DNA of 55,828 bases, from IMG/VR virus record IMGVR_UViG_3300044998_000776, positions 1 through 55,828 of that record. One strand, given 5' to 3'. Below, one piece after another: positions 23,442 through 31,214 of the stretch. The translations under genes were made by a program, and so were the position numbers. Below the pieces are notes generated by a model. It was not told the origin of the DNA. It saw only the letters and a program-made list of their open reading frames with translations, and searched no databases. This DNA comes from a virus. Numbering within the stretch: the stretch's first letter is position 1; each line of letters starts with the position of its first letter.

Positions 23442-24023
23442 ATGATTAAACGAATCAGACATCCCAAGTCATTCGATATTGACACGATCAAAAATGATCT
23501 GATCGATCTTTATGTCAATAAAGGTTGGCCAATCATCGCTCTGAGCAAAAAATTCCATCTAGGATCTCCAAAAATTCTTGCTGGACTTCAAAGATGGGGA
23601 ATTCAAAAAAGAAGCAGGTCAGATGTTCTGAAGTTTACGTTTGATGAACGAAGAAAGCTACGAGCATGCGCATCTTGTTCCGAACAATTCAGAGGAACAT
23701 ACAATCAAAAATTTTGTCAGAACTGCGTCGGTAATTCATCAAAATCTGGTCTTCTTCGTTTGTCATCGTACGCTATGAACGAAAATCAATTTAGCGAAAT
23801 GTTGAATCAACAGCAAGGAAAATGCTTGCTTTGCCAGCGCGATTTTTCTGAAATCAAACCTCCTAAATCAAAATCATCTTCGATTGTTGTCGATCATGAT
23901 CATAAAACACGAAAAGTGCGTGGACTTTTATGCGGCGGCTGCAACATATCCCTTGGTCACATAGAGAAAAAATCTTCTGAATGGTTACGAAGAGCCATCT
24001 GCTACGCGAAAGTTGAACTGTAA
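23442..24023 (+). CDS. HNH homing endonuclease, endonuclease VII fold
   Basis: 193 residues. N-terminal helix-turn-helix-like region (GWPIIALSKKFHLGSPKILA), a zinc knuckle (CASCSEQF and FCQNC), then the endonuclease VII core CLLCQRDF, VVDHDHKTRKVRGLLCGGCN and ISLGHIEKK with the H-N-type catalytic His and four zinc cysteines. Phages use this fold both for gp49 resolvases and for HEGs; the location in the middle of the baseplate genes, between gp6 and the next virion gene, marks it as a HEG. Start ATG 23442 preferred over TTG 23418. Its TAA overlaps the next ATG (TAATG, 24021-24025). Intact. Confidence 0.88.
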   Translation: MIKRIRHPKSFDIDTIKNDLIDLYVNKGWPIIALSKKFHLGSPKILAGLQRWGIQKRSRSDVLKFTFDERRKLRACASCSEQFRGTYNQKFCQNCVGNSSKSGLLRLSSYAMNENQFSEMLNQQQGKCLLCQRDFSEIKPPKSKSSSIVVDHDHKTRKVRGLLCGGCNISLGHIEKKSSEWLRRAICYAKVEL

Positions 24024-25540
24024 TGTACCGAACTTTCAGATCCAGCAAGGACACGTATATCACCGATCGAGTCTCTAGAGGACGTCGAAACACGGACGCC
24101 AATGTGGGCCGCGCCGGTACAATGGACATCTATAAGCTCTACGGAGTGACCAAGTCGGGATCGAATCCGAACAACGAACTCACTCGTGGGCTCATCAAAT
24201 TTGACATTCAAGACCTCAAAGACGACTATTCAGCCGGTCTTTTTAGCATCACTTCCCCAAAGTTCAAATGCGTCCTCACTTTGCACGACGTATACGGGGG
24301 CCAGACGACTCCCGATAACTTCGATCTTTGTCTGCTACCGCTGTCAAAATCGTTTGACGAGGGTGTAGGTCGCGATGTCGTCTTCTATCAAGACAAGGAC
24401 ATTTGCAACTTTTTGACGGCGTCGTCGACTTCCGTTTGGACCCTCAGCGGCGCTAATTCCAAAGGAAATCTCGGAGACCCAAGCATCGATGCTATCGTTA
24501 GCGGTAACTTAGGAGCGGGAACTGTAGCGCTCTGGAAGACTCAAAATTTTGTTCGGGGGGACGAGGATCTTGTTATCGACGTCACTCAATACATCTCGGG
24601 AATTCTAGCCGGAGTTTTGCCCGACCACGGGTTTAGGGTCAGCTTTGTCGAGTCTCAAGAAAACGATACTGACACCCGCTTTGTCAAGCGTTTTGCGACT
24701 AAAGAAGCTGCTGATCAGCAGAAGCATCCTAAGCTTGTCGTTCGATATGACGATAGCATACAGTCGAACAATACTGATTTCATCTTCGATTATCCAGGCA
24801 GCGTTTTTTTCTATAACAACGTCCGCGGTACTTTGAGAAACATAGTCTCAGCCAGTTCTGAGATTACAGGATCTAATTCCCTGCTTTTGAAACTTCGAAC
24901 CGAGGTCTCGGGCGGTTGGTACACGTTGACCTACACAGGATCGCAGCATACGTTTGCCGGTCAGAATATCGCTGGTACATACTCGGCATCTTTTACGGTA
25001 CCATCTTCCGACTCAGTGCTGGCTCAGAAAATCGTGCAAAGCGGCTCCGTCGTTTTTGATCTGATCTGGGGATCGTTAGACGGCACCTTGGGCTATTTTA
25101 CTTCGTCGGCCGGTTTTACAGTTCATCCTCCACTTAGAGGCGGAAATGCTCCGGGTCCGTCGAATTACATCGTCTCGGCCTTCAACCTTTCTCAAGAATA
25201 CAAAAAGTCAGATAAAGTTCGCATACGAGTCCACGTCGAAGACGCTAATTCGCCTTACACGAAGTTTGTCAAGAAGTTTTTTGTGACTCCGAGCTTCATC
25301 CCTGAAAAGGCTTATTACGCCATCAGAGACTCTATTTCCAACGAGATCGTCATCGATTATGACGATGTTTATGATTCTACTCGTCTGAGCTCAGACGCAT
25401 CGTCCCTCTGGTTTGATTTTCACATGTCTAATCTCTATGAAGGACATCTATACGAGATTGACATCATGATCGTCGAGAACGGTCTCAAACGACACTATCG
25501 AGGAATCTCCGGAGCATTCAAGATCGAAAGCTCTTCTTAA
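24023..25540 (+). CDS. Virion/baseplate structural protein, DNRLRE-like start
   Basis: 505 residues. N-terminal YRTFRSSKDTYITDRVSRGR and RGLIKFDIQDL match the strand pattern of DNRLRE-type carbohydrate-associated beta-sandwich domains; later LTYTGSQHTFAGQNIAGTYS and IRVHVEDANSPYTKF are beta-rich. In T4-like phages the position after gp6 is held by the wedge proteins gp7/gp8, so it is probably their functional counterpart. No signal peptide. Complete and in frame with its start overlapping the HEG stop. Confidence 0.7.
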   Translation: MYRTFRSSKDTYITDRVSRGRRNTDANVGRAGTMDIYKLYGVTKSGSNPNNELTRGLIKFDIQDLKDDYSAGLFSITSPKFKCVLTLHDVYGGQTTPDNFDLCLLPLSKSFDEGVGRDVVFYQDKDICNFLTASSTSVWTLSGANSKGNLGDPSIDAIVSGNLGAGTVALWKTQNFVRGDEDLVIDVTQYISGILAGVLPDHGFRVSFVESQENDTDTRFVKRFATKEAADQQKHPKLVVRYDDSIQSNNTDFIFDYPGSVFFYNNVRGTLRNIVSASSEITGSNSLLLKLRTEVSGGWYTLTYTGSQHTFAGQNIAGTYSASFTVPSSDSVLAQKIVQSGSVVFDLIWGSLDGTLGYFTSSAGFTVHPPLRGGNAPGPSNYIVSAFNLSQEYKKSDKVRIRVHVEDANSPYTKFVKKFFVTPSFIPEKAYYAIRDSISNEIVIDYDDVYDSTRLSSDASSLWFDFHMSNLYEGHLYEIDIMIVENGLKRHYRGISGAFKIESSS

Positions 25541-25561
25541 GTTGTATTTTAAAGACTAACA

Positions 25562-28500
25562 ATGGCAGATACGCCTTCGAGATTTACTCCGAGCTTCATC
25601 CAAACTATCATCGATGGTGCTAGATCGATCCGTTCGAATCTCGAGCAAACGTCCGATTCCAACTTTGAAAGCACCAGCTCGTTCTTTTACGACGTTCCCG
25701 GAGTCGGACTTAAATCGACCCAGCAGGTCAACCTAGACTGGTCTAAATTCGAAAATCACACGTTCTTCAATTCAGCCGAAGTAAATGTCAACATAGCCTT
25801 TGACAGAATAATCAACGGCTTTCCATTTGATGGTACCAGACGAGAATACGAGAAATTTTTTGAGGGACTATCAGGGTTTGAGAAATGGGTTTTTGACCGC
25901 TTCCCCAAGAACGTCGGATATCTCTTCTTTTCGGGTACAGCCACCGGAGAAAATGGCGCTAATGGCACAAGCATTTCCGTTCGTGACTACGCAGGCGGAG
26001 TTTATCCTGAACTTTCAAAAGTAAAGTCAGGAACGCCCGTCATCGATCCAGGAGATCTTTCCTGGACGGTCGAACTGCAAATCTACGTTCCGCCGCAAGC
26101 GAACGGAAATCAAGTCGTATTTCAGCGAATTTCGGGTACCAACGTTGGTTACACTTACTTCCTAAATTCGACGGGATCTTCGACTGTCACTAATTCGACA
26201 TTTGTCGTGCAGAGTGGCAGCTTCTTCATGTCGGCCTCGGTGCCTCTGACGAAGGGCCGATTCAATCATGTTGCGCTGACGTACGACAAGGATAGCAGAT
26301 TTCATCGACTGCGTACATTCCTCGAATCCGAAGGATCGATGGATTCGACGACTAGCGTCGTCATGGGCCCTTTGACGACAGCAGGCACAAATCTCACGAT
26401 AGGATCAGGGTCGACATTCAACGTCGGCATCGCTTCTATTTCTCCCGATCAGACATTCTCAGGCGCTCTAGATGAGTTTCGATTCTTTCATTCGACTCGT
26501 AGCGAATCTAAACAGGCGGCATATGCTCAAAAATCCATATATGCTAGCGACGATCTGAAGCTTTATTTCAAATTCAACGAGCCTTCCGGTGCCTTGTCGG
26601 ACGATGAATCCGATGCCATCAACAGAATCGTTCTGGATAGCTCGGGCAATTCTCTGCACTCCCACATCGATAATGGGTTTAGCTTCTCTCTAAGATCGAC
26701 CGGGTCGATCCCCAGTCCGATGACGCTCGAAAGATTCGACCTGTCTCCCGTCTTGTTCACTTCTTTTGGGGAGGTTGCGGAGCTCAATATCGATCTATTG
26801 AGAAGTGCGACTCAATACGATGCTGAAAATCCCAACCTGATTACCCGGTTAGTTCCCAAGCATTATCTCGTTGACGGACAGGCCTTCGATGGTTTCGAAA
26901 CTCAACAGGGCCTAATCGGAGAAGAATATCAAAGCAATTCTATTCCCGGCTCGGGCAAGCTGGGCAACGTGCAGCTCATGCTGACGTTCCTTTACATTTG
27001 GGCAAAATTCTTCGACGAACTTAAGATTTTTGTCGATGCTTTTAGCAAGCTTCACTTCGTCGACTATTCGTCAGACGATACCTCTCCCGATCAATTCATC
27101 CCGCAGATGTATAAGTCTTTGGGATTCAATATGCCTCCGTTGTTCCTGGATGCTAGTATCGAACAGTATGTCAATCAGGAAAACGTCGAGTTCAACATTT
27201 CTCGTGGTGCTCATCCGCTCAAATCAGTGCAAAATCAGATTCTTCGAAGGATCCTGGTCTCGATGGGCAGCATCATTCGCTCTAAGGGAACTCAAAGAAG
27301 CATAAAATCCTTCATGAGAGCCGTCGGCATCGACCCCGACAACTCCTTCAGAATCAGAGAATTCGGAGGTCCGACAGCTAGATCTCTGACGTATTCTCGA
27401 GAAGAAAAGATTGAACCCGGAACCTGGCTTAGTGGCACAACGGGTGCTTCGCTCGCTACCGCCTACTTGTCCTCAAGTCGATTGGAACCAGGATTTCCGC
27501 AGATTGCCGGTCAGTTTGTTCAGAATCATCCGACAGCATCTTATCATCCGCACGGCATTTCCAACAACAGAAACGACGGTTTACTCACTTCGGGCTCGTG
27601 GACATTCGAAGCGAACTACAAGTATCCGCTCAGTCTGAAATTGACCGCTAATACGCAAAGCCTGGCCCGAATGGAAGTAACGGGCACCCTTTCTAGTTCG
27701 GGCGGCACGACATTCAACTTGGTCGCGATTAGCGGCTCGGGCATCTTTGAACCCCATTCCGTCGTTCTTTATGGCCGCCCGTCGGCGGGAGCAAATGCTC
27801 CTGTTTTGAAACTAGAAGTCGACGTCGATATCTTTGACGGAGATCGATGGTACATCTCATTCGGTCGTATGCGAGGAGACGAATCTGGGTACTACGCTTC
27901 TTCTTCTTACTTTTTGAGAGCCAGCAAGGACTCTCTAGGAACATGGTATTCTGAAGATACAGCATGGTTCCGAGAAGTCGGAAACGAATCGACGAATGCC
28001 AGCAGTTCTCTCGAGAATCTTGACGCCGCCTTCAACGCTTCGGGATCGTTTATCCGTATCGGCACGGGATCCATGCCGACAGGAGCGGGATCGAGTTACC
28101 TCTATCTCAACAATACGTCAGCTGTCACCGAATCGGCCGCTCATCGTACTGTATTCGAAGGGCAAGTCGCTCAAATCAGATTCTGGTCTAAGGCTCTATC
28201 AAACGCTGAATGGAAAGAGCACACTAAGAATTATAAGTCGCTCGGAGTCGAAGATCCTCTGACGAATTTCAACTTCTCCAACGCTAATTCGGGATCGTTC
28301 GGTAAACTTCGAGCTGATATTTCGATGCGTCAACCGACTAAAACAACCGACCCTGATGGTCGGATCACTTTCTTCGATTTCTCTCAGCATAACTTGCACG
28401 CTGTCGGATCGAATTGGGGAGCTTCTACCAATCCGTTTATCGTCGACATCTTTAGATTCTCCACGTTGTCACCGTATTTTGATGAGGCGTCGACCAACGA

Positions 28501-29032
28501 GAAAATCAGAGTCAGAAGCTATCAAGATTATGACAAGGTACAGGAAACACCCTGGGCCGAAGTCGCGCCTGTCTATCGGATCAATCCCAGCGAACGACCG
28601 ACCGATAACACGAGATTCTCTATCGAATTCTCGTTGGTCGATGCTCTTAACCGAGATATGATCAACATTTTTGCTACTCTAGATTCTCTCGACAATATCA
28701 TCGGCAATCCTGAGCTTGTTTTCTCTCCTGATTATCCCGGGCTGGAATATTTGCGCGACATCTATTTCAATCGGTTAACAGACAAGCTCAATTTCAAATC
28801 GTTCTTCGAATTTTTCCGATGGTTCGAGCAGTCGATCGGAATGTTCATCGATCAGCTCATTCCAAGAAAGACCAAATACTTCGGAACGAACTTTGTCATC
28901 GAATCCCACATGCTCGAGCGTCCTAAGTTCGAACTGTTGGGCAATGACATTTATCTTGGTGAGAACGATCGCTACAAGTTTAGAGACGTACTGCTGCTAC
29001 AGCAGATTAGTGGGATAATACGTAAGTATTGA
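25562..29032 (+). CDS. Giant baseplate/tail protein with LamG-type domains, 1156 aa
   Basis: Two concanavalin-A/LamG-like domains: one at about residues 160-340 (LSWTVELQIYVPPQ, GRFNHVALTYD, FSGALDEFRFFHSTRS) and one at about 650-950 (SGSWTFEANYKYPLS, GQVAQIRFWSKALSNAEW). Between and after them are helical segments (GSIIRSKGTQRSIKSFMRAV) and a C-terminal domain (FKSFFEFFRWFEQSIGMFID) typical of T4-like baseplate wedge periphery. LamG domains often bind glycans, so it may contribute to host-surface recognition. Largest gene of the window; continuous frame, 21 bases after the previous gene. Confidence 0.8.
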   Translation: MADTPSRFTPSFIQTIIDGARSIRSNLEQTSDSNFESTSSFFYDVPGVGLKSTQQVNLDWSKFENHTFFNSAEVNVNIAFDRIINGFPFDGTRREYEKFFEGLSGFEKWVFDRFPKNVGYLFFSGTATGENGANGTSISVRDYAGGVYPELSKVKSGTPVIDPGDLSWTVELQIYVPPQANGNQVVFQRISGTNVGYTYFLNSTGSSTVTNSTFVVQSGSFFMSASVPLTKGRFNHVALTYDKDSRFHRLRTFLESEGSMDSTTSVVMGPLTTAGTNLTIGSGSTFNVGIASISPDQTFSGALDEFRFFHSTRSESKQAAYAQKSIYASDDLKLYFKFNEPSGALSDDESDAINRIVLDSSGNSLHSHIDNGFSFSLRSTGSIPSPMTLERFDLSPVLFTSFGEVAELNIDLLRSATQYDAENPNLITRLVPKHYLVDGQAFDGFETQQGLIGEEYQSNSIPGSGKLGNVQLMLTFLYIWAKFFDELKIFVDAFSKLHFVDYSSDDTSPDQFIPQMYKSLGFNMPPLFLDASIEQYVNQENVEFNISRGAHPLKSVQNQILRRILVSMGSIIRSKGTQRSIKSFMRAVGIDPDNSFRIREFGGPTARSLTYSREEKIEPGTWLSGTTGASLATAYLSSSRLEPGFPQIAGQFVQNHPTASYHPHGISNNRNDGLLTSGSWTFEANYKYPLSLKLTANTQSLARMEVTGTLSSSGGTTFNLVAISGSGIFEPHSVVLYGRPSAGANAPVLKLEVDVDIFDGDRWYISFGRMRGDESGYYASSSYFLRASKDSLGTWYSEDTAWFREVGNESTNASSSLENLDAAFNASGSFIRIGTGSMPTGAGSSYLYLNNTSAVTESAAHRTVFEGQVAQIRFWSKALSNAEWKEHTKNYKSLGVEDPLTNFNFSNANSGSFGKLRADISMRQPTKTTDPDGRITFFDFSQHNLHAVGSNWGASTNPFIVDIFRFSTLSPYFDEASTNEKIRVRSYQDYDKVQETPWAEVAPVYRINPSERPTDNTRFSIEFSLVDALNRDMINIFATLDSLDNIIGNPELVFSPDYPGLEYLRDIYFNRLTDKLNFKSFFEFFRWFEQSIGMFIDQLIPRKTKYFGTNFVIESHMLERPKFELLGNDIYLGENDRYKFRDVLLLQQISGIIRKY

Positions 29033-29046
29033 AAATACATACCGAA

Positions 29047-29052
29047 TATAAT
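29047..29052 (+). promoter_or_regulatory. TATAAT before the GIY-YIG remnant
   Basis: Perfect hexamer 6 bases before the ATG at 29059; a transcript would begin at or inside the remnant and could read the tail genes downstream. Confidence 0.35.
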
Positions 29053-29058
29053 GTTGTC

Positions 29059-29431
29059 ATGCATTACATCTACATCGTACGAAATAGTATAGACGAGAGA
29101 GTCTACATCGGAAAAACAAACAATTTTTCAAAAAGAAGAGATGATCATCGTTATTGCGCTCTGCGCTCGCAAAGGTGATACTCGACCGCTTTACTGTGCA
29201 ATGCGAGAATTGGGATCAGAGTCATTCGCATTTGAAATTCTTGAAGAATGTGAAACAGATTTTCTTACAGTTGAAAGAAAGAAATTTTGGATATCTCATT
29301 TTGATTCATTCAATCGAGGATTCAATCTGACGCCTTCTGGAGGTTATCACGTCGGTAACAAAGGTCGCAAATTTTCAGAAGATCACCGCCGCAAACTAAG
29401 CGAGGCTGCCAGGCGTAGATATAAGAAGTAA
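29059..29431 (+). pseudogene. GIY-YIG homing endonuclease broken by a 7-bp tandem duplication
   Basis: ATG 29059 opens HYIYIVRNSIDERVYIGKTN, the GIY-YIG core, but stops at TGA near 29175. An exact tandem TGCGCTC (29155-29168) causes it: removing one copy gives HRYCARKGDTRPLYCAMREL and continues through FEILEECETDF, the catalytic ERKKFWISHFDSFNRGFN and one NUMOD3-like repeat (FSEDHRRKLSEAARRR). The final TAA overlaps the ATG at 29431 (TAATG). Apart from this lesion the gene looks intact, so inactivation is recent. Confidence 0.88.
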
Positions 29432-30318
29432 TGTCGCTCAATCCCAACTCCGTCAAGCCGTTCAACGATACGAAGCCCAATAAAACTCATTGGACTGACG
29501 TCGAAATTTCGTACGCTGACGGCACGGACACGACATCCTTCGATCGATTTAGGCAAGGCGTCGAATTGACCATGCCTCGTTACTATTATGAGGGCACTGT
29601 CAAGATCCATTCGGGTGAGGACGAACACGAGATCAAGCAATGCACGTTCGGACAGTCTAAGATTAGAGTATCTCCTTACCCGCGTTTCGAAGAAGTCGAT
29701 AACTGGAATCCCGTAACTTATGTCCAGTGGGATCATCGCATTTCGCAAGAGACGCTGCTTCGAACATATGAGAATACGTTTCCTGTCATCGTCGGCGATA
29801 TCGATCGTTACGAGTTTTTGAATGGAGACGGCGCGCTCGAGCCGCTAGCTCTGAGAGAAAAGTCCAACAATTACTCTATCGATATTCCGTTCTTTGCTCA
29901 CGATATCAAGGCTGCCTTTCTCGAAGGCAATGTCAACTATCTGTTGGCTCACGATCAGATCGTCAACAAATATACACCTGCCGACGAACATTCAGCTATC
30001 AACTACTTTGACTCGGTCGACACATCAGAAGGTGGAGGAACCGTTATCGAAGGCTACGTTAGCCCAGAAATTGCTTTTACGGGACCGGTAAGAGACAACA
30101 AACAATCAACGGGAATTAAACTGAGTGTGAATATGAGCAGCCAGATGATAGACGCGCTGAGGCTCATGTCTCCCCCTGAAGACAGCTATGCCTCTTCTGA
30201 TCAGATCGTCATGACTTCCGGATTCATTCATGACTTTAGCAGATTCGGCACCGACTCTATCGCCTTCGGAGGAATGTCTGCTAGTCAGATTCAAATTTCA
30301 GAGGAGATAGAAGTCTGA
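29431..30318 (+). CDS. Tail/virion structural protein, first of a paralogue pair
   Basis: 295 residues. Shares with the next gene the ordered motifs F-N-D-T, FRQGVEL, GTVKIHSG, a following H-E, FGQ, DGALEP and near the C-terminus GTDSIAFGG. These conserved positions spread along the length show descent from one duplicated gene. Beta-rich, no membrane segment, no recognised enzyme motif. The two genes overlap at 30318 (stop-start overlap TGATG), so they are co-translated. Confidence 0.7.
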   Translation: MSLNPNSVKPFNDTKPNKTHWTDVEISYADGTDTTSFDRFRQGVELTMPRYYYEGTVKIHSGEDEHEIKQCTFGQSKIRVSPYPRFEEVDNWNPVTYVQWDHRISQETLLRTYENTFPVIVGDIDRYEFLNGDGALEPLALREKSNNYSIDIPFFAHDIKAAFLEGNVNYLLAHDQIVNKYTPADEHSAINYFDSVDTSEGGGTVIEGYVSPEIAFTGPVRDNKQSTGIKLSVNMSSQMIDALRLMSPPEDSYASSDQIVMTSGFIHDFSRFGTDSIAFGGMSASQIQISEEIEV

Positions 30319-31169
30319 TGCCTTCTGCGCCTCCATTCAATGATACGGTAGTTGTCAACGTCAACTATCGCCAGGCACACTCTGTGTCAGGTAGCGATAC
30401 TAATCTGACCGATCAATTTCGACAAGGCATCGAACTCAGAGACAACTTTTATTTCATGGGAGCCGTCAAGATCCATTCTGGATTTCCGCAACACGAACTG
30501 GCCCAAAATAAATTTGGTCAGGCCCGACCGGCCCTTGTCGACGAAAACTGGTATTATGACCTCGATACCTACGGGCCCGACACTTTTCTTCGCTCTAACC
30601 CTTTGACCGATGGAGCCCTCAGATCGTGCGAATCTGTTTTTCCAAAAGCTAATCGAAATTTGCCTCTCGCGTACGAGAGTTCTATGGACGGCGTTTTGGA
30701 ACCCATCGTCATTCGTGCTCGAGTTAGTTTCTACGATTCTGAAGATTATAAAGACTCGCGCAACATCTTCGGACGACTGTCAGACGGCAACGACATTGCA
30801 GATGGTAGAAACGATCAGATCGTCAGCGTTTACGAGCTCAATACACGAGCAAATGAGTCTCCTTTCCTAGACCAGGTGGGATCGATTGGCAACGTCAGTT
30901 TGCCGGGCGAAGTCGATCTGACCCCTAATAAGATCATTCCCTGGTCAGACAACATCGTCTCTTCTGGTAGCTTGGTTTCTGCCAATATGGACGCCGATAT
31001 GCGGTCCAAAGTTCTTTCTTTGGGATCGTACCAGGACAATTACATTCCGACGTCACGAAAGTCGATGCCTTCTGGTTTTTCTTTTGATACGGCAGAAGGC
31101 ACGGACTCGATCGCCTTCGGAGGGTATTATTACATTTCTAGCAGCGTATCTCGACCTCCGAGTGCCTGA
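30318..31169 (+). CDS. Tail/virion structural protein, second of a paralogue pair
   Basis: 283 residues, paralogue of the preceding gene: FRQGIEL, GAVKIHSG, H-E-L, FGQ, DGVLEP and GTDSIAFGG occur in the same order. The N-terminus (APPFNDTVVVNVNYR) aligns with KPFNDTKPNK of its partner. Probably occupies an adjacent or alternative position in the same virion substructure. Function otherwise unknown. Confidence 0.7.
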   Translation: MPSAPPFNDTVVVNVNYRQAHSVSGSDTNLTDQFRQGIELRDNFYFMGAVKIHSGFPQHELAQNKFGQARPALVDENWYYDLDTYGPDTFLRSNPLTDGALRSCESVFPKANRNLPLAYESSMDGVLEPIVIRARVSFYDSEDYKDSRNIFGRLSDGNDIADGRNDQIVSVYELNTRANESPFLDQVGSIGNVSLPGEVDLTPNKIIPWSDNIVSSGSLVSANMDADMRSKVLSLGSYQDNYIPTSRKSMPSGFSFDTAEGTDSIAFGGYYYISSSVSRPPSA

Positions 31170-31214
31170 GAGCTTTCACGATGACGTACTTAGTGTAGAT
31201 TATATCCGTCAGAG

